DNA of 64,000 nt, taken from the NCBI RefSeq assembly GCF_900176165.1, contig NZ_FWWU01000009.1, positions 1,738,501-1,802,500 of the forward strand, read 5' to 3'. The notes beneath the pieces were generated by a model. The model had not been told where the DNA came from. It did not search any database and saw only the letters and a list, made by a program, of their open reading frames with translations. This DNA comes from Deinococcus hopiensis KR-140 (GTDB lineage Bacteria > Deinococcota > Deinococci > Deinococcales > Deinococcaceae). The position numbers and the translations under genes were made by a program. Of the stretch, positions 53,772 through 62,765 are shown one piece after another; the first letter of the stretch is position 1, and every line of letters starts with the position of its first letter.

Positions 53772-53990
53772 ATGGAAATCCTTCAGTACAGCGACTTTGG
53801 CCTCGAACTGAGTGTAGGTGGAGAAACGGTTCGCGCGACACGACGGGTAGACCGTTACACGAAGCCGGGCAAGTGGCTCAAGCCCACAGAGTACGTTGAG
53901 ATCTGGGAGCTTGAAGACGGCCGCCAGGTACGTGTGAGCCGCGGAGGTAAAGACATACGCTGGAGCGTGCGTTGGCGTCAATCCGCTTGA
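53772..53990 (+). CDS. 72-residue prophage protein, paralogue of 31359-31577
   Basis: MEILQYSDFGLELSVGGETV, RATRRVDRYTKPGKWLKPTE and YVEIWELEDGRQVRVSR. GAGG precedes the ATG. It lies alone on the plus strand between the lysis and tail operons, in the same place as its E0 relative. Small beta-rich protein, function unknown. Confidence 0.7.
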   Translation: MEILQYSDFGLELSVGGETVRATRRVDRYTKPGKWLKPTEYVEIWELEDGRQVRVSRGGKDIRWSVRWRQSA

Positions 53991-54045
53991 TTTCATTTCC
54001 TCCTAGCAAATGAGAACCCCACCGCGCCGGGGACGGTAGGGAATG

Positions 54046-54069
54046 AAAAACCCCCGCGCTGAGCGGGGG
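54046..54069 (-). terminator. Terminator for 54088-54285
   Basis: CCCCCGC and GCGGGGG arms with TTTTT on the minus strand. Confidence 0.8.
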
Positions 54070-54087
54070 CAGTGGATGTTCTGGGGA

Positions 54088-54285
54088 TTAACCTTCGCAG
54101 CCTAGAGCGCGGAGTACGTCATCGAAGTCGACGGAACGTTGCTGGGGTGGGTTTGCGGCAACGGGAGTTTGCGGTTCTTCCGGCATCTTCCACGACACCT
54201 TGAACGCCGGTTGTGCGGGCGTTACAGGCGCAGGAGCGCGAAACGCGGCGAACAGCCATTGGAAGGGGTTAGGCCGGAGAATCAT
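54088..54285 (-). CDS. Small protein with C-terminal GCEG motif (E2, second copy)
   Basis: 65 residues: MILRPNPFQWLFAAFRAPAP, a Pro/Ala/Gln-rich middle, and VDFDDVLRALGCEG. Aligns end-to-end with 42147-42332. ATG 54285 fits that alignment; a TTG at about 54297 has a better-spaced GGAGG and may be the real start. Function unknown. Confidence 0.6.
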   Translation of the reverse strand: MILRPNPFQWLFAAFRAPAPVTPAQPAFKVSWKMPEEPQTPVAANPPQQRSVDFDDVLRALGCEG

Positions 54286-54452
54286 AAAGCCATGTTGCAA
54301 AACGAACCTCCGGGGCATATGGCACATCTATGAAGGTCTGCCTTGCCATTTCTTGTGCACACCCTTAGGTCTGGTGGTGTGTACACCCTCCCTCCTGCTA
54401 ATTCACTTCCGCCCAGGGCCGGGGCTTGAGCGGGGTGGAGAGAGCGATGGAA

Positions 54453-54737
54453 TTACTTTTTCTTGCCCTGGCCTTTCGTTGACTCGGGCGCAGCCATGAT
54501 GCTCCACGGGTCCACATACGGCCGCCAGTCCGCAGGGAGGGCGTCCAATACCTGCACCTGAGGGTTGAGGTTGACCAGCTCGTCCACCTCGGCAGCAGTC
54601 CAGTCCGACTCCCAGGCGATGCGGCGTTGCTCCACACCCTCGGCCTCGCGCAGCGGTTCCGCGAGTACCATTCCCGAACCAAGCGTCTTGCCCATGAACT
54701 GCGCCTCGCGGTTGTCCTGCATCACGATCCAACTCAT
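54453..54737 (-). CDS. Small tail-module protein
   Basis: 94 residues: MSWIVMQDNREAQFMGKTLG, then SDWTAAEVDELVNLNPQVQV and VDPWSIMAAPESTKGQGKKK. It overlaps the preceding gene (ATGA). Last gene of the tail operon; may be a tail-fibre chaperone, which is inference from position. Confidence 0.6.
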   Translation of the reverse strand: MSWIVMQDNREAQFMGKTLGSGMVLAEPLREAEGVEQRRIAWESDWTAAEVDELVNLNPQVQVLDALPADWRPYVDPWSIMAAPESTKGQGKKK

Positions 54738-55921
54738 ATCGCCACCTGTAACCCTTTCGTCTGAATGAGAGTCTTCCGAATGCTGCGGACGGCACGGACG
54801 TACTCCGCGTCACTCAAGACGCGGTTCCAGATGGCGACGTAGTACAGGGGGCCACTCCAATAGGCGGTGCCACTGGAACCATTGCGCCCGATGTGTGTAG
54901 CCGTGCGGGTGGGGGGGGTTGCGATGGCGGTGGGTGTGCCGAAGGTGAGGTTCTGGATTGCCTGAATGCTGCTTCCCGTACACCGACTCCCCATGAAGAA
55001 GGGAGTCCCTGCGCCCAAGCTGCTGCCCGCTGTAGCAATCTTCTGCCCTGTATCGAAGGCGGTGGCTACGGTGGCACCGCTCGAATGAACGCCCATGTAT
55101 GTGGCGCCTGTATCCGTCCCGAGGGCCGCCCGAGTCGTCCCAATCGCCAAGGGGGCCCCTACTACGATCTTCGTCCAGGCGGTGCCAAGCGGGATGTTGG
55201 GCAGTACGGCGTAGTCATCCCCGCCAAAATCCAGACCGAGAGCTGTCCAACTTGGATCAGCACTGTCCGTCGCCGAGGCGCTGCTGCCGAGGGTGGCGGA
55301 GTTGGCGGGCCGTTCGTACGCCGCGCTGACCGTACTCCAGTACATCTCGGTGATTTGCAGAGAGGATGCGCCATCGCCCTGATAGGAGGTGTTCGCGCCT
55401 TCAAGCATCAGGAATTGAACGCTCCACGTTGTCGGAGACGCCGAAGAGGCCAGGGGGACTGCCTCAACATTGAGGCGGTACTCCCCTCCTCCGAGGTTCT
55501 CTACGCTGTACGCGGCTACACTCGAGGAGGGGGTGGCAACCCCCGTCGCCAGATCAACGGTAAGGGTTGGATTACTCCCCGCACCCCATATGGTCGTCCC
55601 CCCCGAGAGCTGAAAGCGAACGTTGCGGCTCCCAGTATTGCGCTTCACTCGTACACTCGTGTACTCCCGCACGCCTACGGTGTGATTGACCGTGTACTGA
55701 GTGAGGTGCAAGTTATTGGTCGCATCCTCGGTGAGAACGGTCGTAGTTGCCGTAGCGTTACTGCGGGTAGCGTTTGAAGAAAGCAGGTTGGCTGCGGCCT
55801 GATTGCGCCCGTTCACGCTGCGGTCCAGCAGCGTCTGACCGCTGCCCTCCGAGAAGGTGTAAAGCGCCAGCAACCCCAAAATAGGTAAGACATCCGACTT
55901 CTTAAGTAGTGCCGGGTGCAT
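54734..55921 (-). CDS. Phage tail tip protein with LamG/concanavalin-like fold
   Basis: 395 residues. LGLLALYTFSEGSGQTLLDR is the usual first strand of a LamG/jelly-roll domain. The second half contains GLDFGGDDYAVLPNIPLGTA, GTAYWSGPLYYVAIWNRVLS and DAEYVRAVRS, the standard final strands of such domains. It probably binds a carbohydrate receptor on the host. Starts in an ATGA overlap with the previous gene. Confidence 0.7.
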   Translation of the reverse strand: MHPALLKKSDVLPILGLLALYTFSEGSGQTLLDRSVNGRNQAAANLLSSNATRSNATATTTVLTEDATNNLHLTQYTVNHTVGVREYTSVRVKRNTGSRNVRFQLSGGTTIWGAGSNPTLTVDLATGVATPSSSVAAYSVENLGGGEYRLNVEAVPLASSASPTTWSVQFLMLEGANTSYQGDGASSLQITEMYWSTVSAAYERPANSATLGSSASATDSADPSWTALGLDFGGDDYAVLPNIPLGTAWTKIVVGAPLAIGTTRAALGTDTGATYMGVHSSGATVATAFDTGQKIATAGSSLGAGTPFFMGSRCTGSSIQAIQNLTFGTPTAIATPPTRTATHIGRNGSSGTAYWSGPLYYVAIWNRVLSDAEYVRAVRSIRKTLIQTKGLQVAI

Positions 55922-56565
55922 CAGAGCACCTGCGTGATGAGCGACAGCGTCGCGCCGCTCGTCTGCGTGACCGGTGTGGTGGGCGTGCCGGAGCGCAGAC
56001 GGATGTAGTTGATGCCAATGAGATCAGCGACCGGCAGGATGATGCTGCGGCTCGCAGCAGCTTTGATGGTGTAAACGCTGCCGTAAGCGTCGTACAGGTC
56101 TGCCCAGGTGGCATTGTCCGCGCTGGTCTGGATGGTGATATCCGCAGCCGTCCAGGCCGCTCCCACGATCAAGCGGAGGGGTGAACGGCCAGCGAGTGCC
56201 GCAGACGCGCCGATGCTCTGCCCCGACGTGATGCTCACGTCATAGGACGTGGTGCCCGGGGCAACCCGCTGCATGTTGAGCGTCCCCTGGAGCGCCGTGA
56301 GGATGCTCGCCAGGGTGGTGTTCCCCGTCGTCTGCCGTGCCCCAGTGGCTGGATCAGCATTCCCTGAGTTGACGTTGAGCGTGCCTTGCAGGGCGGTCAG
56401 GATGCTTGCCAAAGTCGTATTCCCCGTTGTCTGCCGCGCGCCGGTGGCAGGGTCTGCGTTGCCGGTGTTGACGTTGATGGGGTCGGCATCGCTGGGCAGC
56501 GTGACGGGGAAGCTGTTGGCCTTGTTCTTCTGGCCCATGAGTTTCAGGAGTTGTTCGACGAGCAT
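55921..56565 (-). CDS. Tail protein with a 33-residue tandem duplication
   Basis: 214 residues. Residues 31-63 and 64-96 are the same 33-residue unit (NVN(T/S)GNADPATGARQTT ... ILTALQGTL) with one substitution; the DNA copies differ at many synonymous sites. The C-terminal part (LRLIVGAAWTAADITIQTSA; YIRLRSGTPTTPV) is beta-rich. Likely a baseplate or fibre component. It overlaps the next gene (ATGA). Confidence 0.6.
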   Translation of the reverse strand: MLVEQLLKLMGQKNKANSFPVTLPSDADPINVNTGNADPATGARQTTGNTTLASILTALQGTLNVNSGNADPATGARQTTGNTTLASILTALQGTLNMQRVAPGTTSYDVSITSGQSIGASAALAGRSPLRLIVGAAWTAADITIQTSADNATWADLYDAYGSVYTIKAAASRSIILPVADLIGINYIRLRSGTPTTPVTQTSGATLSLITQVL

Positions 56566-56586
56566 CTAAGCACCTCCAAAGGACGC

Positions 56587-56611
56587 GCCCCAGCCGGTGC
56601 GGGGCTGGGGC
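56587..56611 (-). terminator. Hairpin inside the tail operon
   Basis: Nine-base arms GCCCCAGCC and GGCTGGGGC in the only sizeable gap of the tail operon (56566-56628). No T-run; probably an attenuator or processing site. Confidence 0.4.
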
Positions 56612-56628
56612 GGGGAGAAAGGGTGGGG

Positions 56629-58338
56629 TTACTGAGCGCTGACGGCTTTGACCTGACGGGTGCCAGGTCCGATGGTGGAGACGCCGAACGCGTCAGCGAC
56701 GACAGTGGCGTCATCCGCGTGGCTGTACGTGGCAGAACTGGGGCGGGTGCCGCTTACGGCGTCCCACATCCGCACCTCGATCTGTCCCCCAGTGCGCAAC
56801 ACCTCCAGCCACACGTCATCGCTGGGAATGTCCGGGCCGCTTGAACCGATCCAGAACGCGACGTTGGAGCCCTGAACAATGCCGCAATCCAGGCGAGCGA
56901 CGGGGTTGGCCGACGCTTTGTAGAGCCAAGCGCAGATCGCGCGGTTGTCGCTCAGCTGGTGGAAGGCCCGCAACATGATTCCGTTGCCCGCCGCCGCGAG
57001 GAAGTTGGCCGTGGTGAGCCGCATTGCCACTCGCGTTGTGTCTGCAGGTAGAGCGTGCAACGTCCCCCGCGCCTGCGAGTCAAACGGCGCGGCCACGTCC
57101 AGCCCCGAGGCGGTGATATCCCCGGTGCCTCCGTAGACCGTCCACCCGTCCTGCCCGCTGATGGTGCCAGGCGTGAGCGTGTTGAACGTGCGGTTGTAGC
57201 CCGTGACAGCAGGCGGCGCAGTCCCGTCCGCTCCTGTCGCGTGCATGGCGATGTATTGCCCGATCAGTTGCTGACCCGCTGCCGTGAAGTGGAGTTGAGC
57301 CGCTGTCATCATGCCCGTCGCTCGGAGCCCGTCTGTCAGGTCGTGCCCGAGGTCAATCAGCTCCACCCGGTTGGGGAACTCCCGCGCCAGTTGCGCCACT
57401 ACGTCCCGCGCCACCTGCCGGACCTGCTCCATCGTGTACCCGGCGCTGTTCCGCGTCCCCTCAGCGATATCTCCACGCCAGGGGGGCGTGACGCGGTGCA
57501 GGAAGCACGGTCCCCTGTTCAGGATTCCCCGCCCGCTGACCAGGGACGCTCCGTAGACGGTCCCTGGGTTCGTGGTGCCCGGCGTGCCGAGCGGCAACGC
57601 TGCCGTGTAGTCGTTGGTGCCAGCAAATTCCACCACGTGCCCGTCGTAGTCGGCGGGAACTGCGGTCGCGTAACGGTTTACCACCGGATTGCTGCTGTTC
57701 GTGCCGTTGGCGAGCGTGCTGCCGTTCATGCCCGCATTCGTGAGCAGCGTCCAGTTGCGCGCCGCAGCCAAGTGGACCGGCCACGCGGCCGATGGACCGC
57801 CCGCCTCATCCCCATAGGTCAGGCTGTCCCAGCCCGCGATGAGGGTGGGCGCGAAACTCAGTTCGTCTCCACCTCCGCTCGTCGCAGGAAGCTGGGCTGC
57901 AGGCACCTTGCCGTCTGCGCCCAGGGTGGGCACGCCGAGGGGTTGTCCCATCTCCGAGCGCTTGATCTGGGCATCGTTCGTGACGCTCCCCAGGCCCACG
58001 TCCGCCTTGCTCAGGGTCACGTCCCCCGTGCGCGTGTTCACGCTCGTGACGCTTGCCGTCCCGCCCCCTGCCGGGATGTTGTCCAGGTCTGGGTAGTTCC
58101 CGCTGAACTCCTGATTCGGGAGTGCGCCGTTCAAGCTGGTGGTGCCGCCTGCTGCGGTGGGAGTGAAGGTGAGCACGTCTCCGCTGGAGAGCGTGGCCCC
58201 TCCGGTCAGCGCATTGCCCCCTCGGGTCACGGTGCCGCCCTCAACGCTGGTCACGGTCAGGCCGTCCAGGGAGGCGGGGAGGGTGTAGGTCAGCACTCCC
58301 ACGGCGCTGATCGTTTCTGGCCTCGGGTCTGTTTTCAT
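56629..58338 (-). CDS. Tail fibre with SGNH/GDSL esterase domain
   Basis: 569 residues. A short N-terminal beta part is followed by a fibre-type stretch (VNTRTGDVTLSKADVGLGSV, LGADGKVPAAQLP). From about 165 an SGNH hydrolase begins: LIAGWDSLTYGDEA holds the Ser (172), FAGTNDY is the block III Asn, and QLHFTAAGQQLIGQYI holds the His. The C-terminal 190 residues are a separate beta domain. It likely removes acyl groups from surface polysaccharide during adsorption. The start overlaps the previous gene by ATGA. Confidence 0.8.
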   Translation of the reverse strand: MKTDPRPETISAVGVLTYTLPASLDGLTVTSVEGGTVTRGGNALTGGATLSSGDVLTFTPTAAGGTTSLNGALPNQEFSGNYPDLDNIPAGGGTASVTSVNTRTGDVTLSKADVGLGSVTNDAQIKRSEMGQPLGVPTLGADGKVPAAQLPATSGGGDELSFAPTLIAGWDSLTYGDEAGGPSAAWPVHLAAARNWTLLTNAGMNGSTLANGTNSSNPVVNRYATAVPADYDGHVVEFAGTNDYTAALPLGTPGTTNPGTVYGASLVSGRGILNRGPCFLHRVTPPWRGDIAEGTRNSAGYTMEQVRQVARDVVAQLAREFPNRVELIDLGHDLTDGLRATGMMTAAQLHFTAAGQQLIGQYIAMHATGADGTAPPAVTGYNRTFNTLTPGTISGQDGWTVYGGTGDITASGLDVAAPFDSQARGTLHALPADTTRVAMRLTTANFLAAAGNGIMLRAFHQLSDNRAICAWLYKASANPVARLDCGIVQGSNVAFWIGSSGPDIPSDDVWLEVLRTGGQIEVRMWDAVSGTRPSSATYSHADDATVVADAFGVSTIGPGTRQVKAVSAQ

Positions 58339-58784
58339 AGTCCTCCAGGGGGCAGGTTGCCGCCCGTACCGCCACGCCCGAGCAGGCAACGGGAGAGCGG
58401 CGCGTCGATGTTGAGCGTGATGGTCAGATCAGGGGTGAGGAGCGTGCCCAGGGGCAGCACGAACGGTTGCCAGCCACGCACCTGCGGGTTGTGCCCGAGA
58501 GGGTGGAGAGGTCCATAAGTGGCGTCCACGGGCACGTCCTTGCCCCGCTTGGCCCTCAGGAGCAGGACCGCCCAGCCGCCCCCAGGGAAGGAACCAGCGA
58601 AAGTAACAGTCAGCAAGCCGCGGACGCTTTTGCTGTCATCCAGCTCCTCAGCCCACTTGGTAGGCGGGTAGAGGGTGCGTTTTCGGAGGGCAGCCAGGGC
58701 GCTGGGCGAGGGTGTACCGTCCTTGAGGACCGCGCTGGGCAGGAGGAAAGGGGCCTGGCCGCGCCGCAGCGCTTCATCTCTCAC
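58335..58784 (-). CDS. Tail-module protein, function unknown
   Basis: 149 residues: RDEALRRGQAPFLLPSAVLK, then SVRGLLTVTFAGSFPGGGWA and NPQVRGWQPFVLPLGTLLTP. GTG start overlaps the previous stop (GTGA) and its own stop overlaps the fibre start. Beta-rich; probably a baseplate part. Confidence 0.6.
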   Translation of the reverse strand: MRDEALRRGQAPFLLPSAVLKDGTPSPSALAALRKRTLYPPTKWAEELDDSKSVRGLLTVTFAGSFPGGGWAVLLLRAKRGKDVPVDATYGPLHPLGHNPQVRGWQPFVLPLGTLLTPDLTITLNIDAPLSRCLLGRGGTGGNLPPGGL

Positions 58785-60388
58785 GACTGACCTCCATCGC
58801 CGCCCACACCGGCGGTGAACACGTCCGCCAGCGTCAGGCCGAGTGGCGCGACTGGGGCGGTGCTTGGCATGGTCTTGGGCCGCTTCCCAGGGCGAGCAGG
58901 CCAGTACCAGTGGGCGGGTGGAGGCGTGCCTGTGCTGGGCCGCTTGCCCTTGATGCTGTCCCGCCAGGGATCGTGCAGTGTCACGGCCCGCACCTCCTGT
59001 TGAAGCGTTGCCCCTACGCCGGTTTGACACAGCGCAAAGGCCCAGTGGGGCCATGTATGCGACAGCAGGCCGAGCCCCAGGAACCGCTTGAACGCGCCCT
59101 CTGGACACCGAAGTACCTCACGCTCGAACACCTCACGGTCCAGAACGTCAACCATTCCGTTGTCCTTCACGCGGCTGATATTGCCCTCGTCTTCGTGCAG
59201 CACCCACGCCTCAGCCTGCCCGGTGCTGTCCATGGGACCGCACATCGCGCCCCAGCTCCCCAACGAGAAGGTGTGCCCGTAAGCGCTCAGGGCTGCCCCG
59301 GTTTCCAGCACGTCATGGTCCATCGTCGGCGGGCCGGTCACGGTGACGCTTCCGTCCTCCGATTTCCAGCGCGGTGACGGCAGGGGTGGAGGTGCGGGCT
59401 CAGACGGCCATGTCTGCGCGGCCAAGTGATCGGACTCGAAGCGCACCGTCCAACTCACGGGGTTGGGATCCGGGGGAACTGGCGTGCCGTTGAGGGCCCA
59501 CTCTTCCCGCGTTGCCGCCGCGAGGTTGCTGCTGACGTTCTGCCAGATTTCGTCCCCGCCCTCAACCACGGGTGCCAGGAATTGCACCTGCCACTCCCGT
59601 TGCCAGAGCGTCGAGGAGTTGCTTGGGTCGTCACCCGGCCAAAGGACGCCCCAGCGGTCAATGAGGCGGTAACTGAGGATCACCGCCCCCCCTGTCTGCA
59701 GGCGGAAGGTCGTGACCAGCCCGGAGGTGGTCATGGTCACAGGGGCGTCGATACCATCTGTCCCGTCGTATCTCCAAGTGGTCAGGAAATAGGGCCTGGA
59801 CGCGATGCCTGCATCCAGAGAGGCGAGGGTGTGAAACAGGAACCGGGTATCGTCCGGGTTCCAACCTGTCGGGGCCTGATTGCTTGGCACGCCGTGCAGC
59901 TGCGCTTCGGCCTGACGCGTGGTCGTTCCGCCCTGCCAGAACCTCGCCCGGCGCGCCGCATGGTCAACAACGAAGGGCGCGGTGAAGATGCGCTGATCGC
60001 CGCTGTCGAGGGTCATCACGGGATCAGCCCGCACACCGCCTCCTGAGCCAACGAACACGCCTGCATTCGTGCTGCCGGGCAGGTGGTCGCCTCCCCATAT
60101 GCCTGGGCGTTGCGGCGTATCGAAGCTGGCAGGCACCACGAAGACGTCATCCCGACGCGGCAACGTGACCGGGCGTGAGCTCGTCTTGATCCCCACGATG
60201 CTGCCCTCGCCGTCCACCGTGACCGTCTCCCCAGGGCGAATAGGAGCGCCAAGCGGGTGAGGATGCCGTCCGCTTGGCGTGATCACGTACTCCGCGGTGG
60301 CGAACAACACCTCCTCCCGGTGGAAAGCATGTGGCAGAGGCGGTGGGCAGTTGCACTCGTGACAGCCCAGGCAGTCATCAAGACACAA
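58781..60388 (-). CDS. Large baseplate/tail protein with Cys-rich N-terminus
   Basis: 535 residues. The N-terminus has five Cys in CLDDCLGCHECNC, possibly metal-binding. The rest is beta-rich with many Trp (WRYDGTDGID, LWQREWQVQFLAP, WTVRFESDHLAAQTW) and ends in a Pro-rich linker. Overlaps both neighbours. Likely structural; no family recognised. Confidence 0.6.
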   Translation of the reverse strand: MCLDDCLGCHECNCPPPLPHAFHREEVLFATAEYVITPSGRHPHPLGAPIRPGETVTVDGEGSIVGIKTSSRPVTLPRRDDVFVVPASFDTPQRPGIWGGDHLPGSTNAGVFVGSGGGVRADPVMTLDSGDQRIFTAPFVVDHAARRARFWQGGTTTRQAEAQLHGVPSNQAPTGWNPDDTRFLFHTLASLDAGIASRPYFLTTWRYDGTDGIDAPVTMTTSGLVTTFRLQTGGAVILSYRLIDRWGVLWPGDDPSNSSTLWQREWQVQFLAPVVEGGDEIWQNVSSNLAAATREEWALNGTPVPPDPNPVSWTVRFESDHLAAQTWPSEPAPPPLPSPRWKSEDGSVTVTGPPTMDHDVLETGAALSAYGHTFSLGSWGAMCGPMDSTGQAEAWVLHEDEGNISRVKDNGMVDVLDREVFEREVLRCPEGAFKRFLGLGLLSHTWPHWAFALCQTGVGATLQQEVRAVTLHDPWRDSIKGKRPSTGTPPPAHWYWPARPGKRPKTMPSTAPVAPLGLTLADVFTAGVGGDGGQS

Positions 60389-60575
60389 CGGTCCACGCCC
60401 CTGACGCCTGCAACAGGTTCACCCGAGCCTGCGGATACGCCCGGCCACTCGGGTCCAGTGCCCGCACTGGTCCCACCCCATCCACGTTCACGAGCAGACC
60501 GCCTCCAGCAAGGCGGGAACTGACCGTGCCGCGCCGGATGGGACTCGGCGCGGGCTTCTGGTCTTCACAACACAT
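60378..60575 (-). CDS. Small tail-module protein
   Basis: 65 residues: MCCEDQKPAPSPIRRGTVSS, then LLVNVDGVGPVRALDPSGRA and ARVNLLQASGAWTVVS. It starts two bases after the stop of the large tail gene and overlaps the next by 11 bases. Short beta protein with paired Cys at the N-terminus. Function unknown. Confidence 0.5.
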   Translation of the reverse strand: MCCEDQKPAPSPIRRGTVSSRLAGGGLLVNVDGVGPVRALDPSGRAYPQARVNLLQASGAWTVVS

Positions 60576-60576
60576 C

Positions 60577-62685
60577 TCACGCCTCCTTCGGCAGCTTCTC
60601 TTCCAGCTTCACCGTGCAGGACACGGCCCCAGGCTCCCCAGTCGCGCTGAACTCCCAATCCCCTCCGGCCTCGGGGATCTTCAGGGGCACCAGCGCCGTG
60701 TAGCTGAGTTCTTTCCTGGCCAGCTTCGCGCCGTACAGGTACTCGAAGGCCAGGGGTGGCACCGTCTCGCACCAGGGCAGGTCCACCTCCACCTCGTCAC
60801 CCCGGCCGCCCGTGTAAACCCGTCCGCCTTCCAGACGTATGTCGTAGGTGAAGTACGTCGGCTCCTCCTCGTCCTCCGGGCAATCGTCCCCGTCCTTCTG
60901 CGCCCGCTGCGGCCCCTGGTCTGTAATCTCGCTCGTCACCTCGAACACGGGTGCGTCGATGGTGTCCTCAATCTCCGCCCCGTCCCCGAATTGGGGGATG
61001 TACTTGCGGTGGTAGAGAGCTAGCCGGTGCAGCCATTCCCCGCCCCCGAGCGGCAGCCAGGTTTCCACCGCCTCCTCGTGCTCGTAGATCAAGGTGTCGA
61101 TAAAGACGTCGCTTGCGCCGTCCCCGTTCAGGTCCGTCTCGGTCTGCTGGGTGCCGCTGAACTTCCGGCTGGTGGTGGCCGTGCGCTCCGGGTACCCATA
61201 GTCGTTCCAGGTGTGCGTGGTCGCCGTGTCCTCGGTCAGAATCACGGCGTCGAAATCGCCATGGTCCAGGAACGGCATGTACGTGTAGACCTGCGTGCGG
61301 CTCCCCGTCTCGCTGCCAGTCCAGAGGGGGTGGCCGTAGCTGTGGGTGGTGAACTTACGCCCCTGCGTCGCCCACCGCTCAGTGATCGCCTTGTAGTCGC
61401 CCGCTTCATCCGTGACCAAGGCGAAGCCGCCCGACACGGGCACGAGGCCCGCCGTCTCCTCCTGCTCCCGGATGACCCGGCCGCCCTTCTTCTCCACCTC
61501 CCACTTCCGAATGCTTTGCAAGGTCTTGCCGTCCGCACGGTAGGTGGAGTCCTCACCCTTGAGTACTCCGTCTTTGACCGTCTCGAACCACCCGTTCGGA
61601 TCATCAGCCTTCTTTTTCTCTTCGTCCCCTGGGGGCAAGGGAGGCTTCTCGTACCGAATGGTGGCGAGCTTCGGAGTGATCCAGCGCGGCAGGTCAAAGC
61701 TGCCCCCCACCTGCCCCACAACGTCCTTGAACTCGTGCGCCCCCTCGCTGATGTAACTGACGCTCTCCTGCGTCAATTCGCCCAGCGTCACGCCGAGGGC
61801 CGGCGCCACGCTGTCCGGCTCCAACAGTGCTTGAGGTGGCCCGATGAAGCACACGCCCCCCCGGAATTTGTGCGTCCACCCCACGCGCCCCCAGATGTCG
61901 TTCATGACCTCCAGCGGCTTTTTTCGAAGGGTGGAGTAGGTGACACCCAGGGTTCCGGTCCGCTCACCGTTGTACGGGCGATCTGTCTCGGCGTAGAACC
62001 GGCACCCCGGGAAGGGCGGCGAGGCCGTCACCACGACTGGGAAGGGCAACTCGGCCAGGCAGTCCTGCACGAGTTGGTCCACCAGGTACGAGCGTTTGTC
62101 GAACTTCAGTTTCTTGCGGTCCTTGCAGGGCAGCTTGTTACGCTCGCGTTCGTCCAGTGCATCCTGCCGGGCCTTCTCGGCGGCATGCTCAGGATCGGCC
62201 CAGTACTGCCGCTCGCGTTCCCAGGGCACCTTCTCGGCGAGAAGTTCCTGGAAGGGCTCATGGTCCGCTTCCGTGGTGTCCGAGACGGAGAGCTGTGTCT
62301 CCCAGCCTTCAGGCGTGTGGGCTTGCGAGGCTTCGGTGACCGTTAGAGGGCCATACGTCGCGGTGATGCCCCCGCCACCACCGTTCGCTGTGCTGGTGAT
62401 GTAGACCTGCGCGTTGGGCGCCCGCACCTGCCCCAGTACCTGCAGGCTGCCGGAAACAGCAGTCGACGTGCTGCGCGCGCTGACGTTGTACCCCGCGAGG
62501 GCGTACTCGGCCACGGCGCTGTGCGTGATCACGTAGGCCCGGTGACCCACCGCTCCAGCAGGAATGGACAGGTCGAGGGTCTTTACCCGCCCGTACAGGG
62601 TCAGGGTGTCTGGCGTGTTGCTCTGCGTGCGCAGGCGCCCCGTGACGGTGAGGCGGTTGGCCTGCACCACCACTGTGCCCGCCAC
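60577..62685 (-). CDS. Large tail/baseplate hub-type protein
   Basis: 702 residues from GTG 62685. Contains beta domains at the N-terminus (VVVQANRLTVTGRL), a helical charged stretch (VPWERERQYWADPEHAAEKA), and a long mixed part (LEVMNDIWGRVGWTHKFRG, VIREQEETAGLVPVSGG). The GRVGWTHKF and IWG pattern recalls tail hub proteins. No ribosome site precedes the GTG. A perfect AGGAGGTGA lies at 62758-62766, with an in-frame CTG at 62751 that would add 22 residues and remove the only long gap here. Confidence 0.65.
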   Translation of the reverse strand: MAGTVVVQANRLTVTGRLRTQSNTPDTLTLYGRVKTLDLSIPAGAVGHRAYVITHSAVAEYALAGYNVSARSTSTAVSGSLQVLGQVRAPNAQVYITSTANGGGGGITATYGPLTVTEASQAHTPEGWETQLSVSDTTEADHEPFQELLAEKVPWERERQYWADPEHAAEKARQDALDERERNKLPCKDRKKLKFDKRSYLVDQLVQDCLAELPFPVVVTASPPFPGCRFYAETDRPYNGERTGTLGVTYSTLRKKPLEVMNDIWGRVGWTHKFRGGVCFIGPPQALLEPDSVAPALGVTLGELTQESVSYISEGAHEFKDVVGQVGGSFDLPRWITPKLATIRYEKPPLPPGDEEKKKADDPNGWFETVKDGVLKGEDSTYRADGKTLQSIRKWEVEKKGGRVIREQEETAGLVPVSGGFALVTDEAGDYKAITERWATQGRKFTTHSYGHPLWTGSETGSRTQVYTYMPFLDHGDFDAVILTEDTATTHTWNDYGYPERTATTSRKFSGTQQTETDLNGDGASDVFIDTLIYEHEEAVETWLPLGGGEWLHRLALYHRKYIPQFGDGAEIEDTIDAPVFEVTSEITDQGPQRAQKDGDDCPEDEEEPTYFTYDIRLEGGRVYTGGRGDEVEVDLPWCETVPPLAFEYLYGAKLARKELSYTALVPLKIPEAGGDWEFSATGEPGAVSCTVKLEEKLPKEA

Positions 62686-62765
62686 CTGCAGACTCGGGAG
62701 GGTGGGCTGGGGAGTGGGAGTCTGGGGAACCGAGAGAATCAGGATGGTCAGGCGGGGTCACCTCC

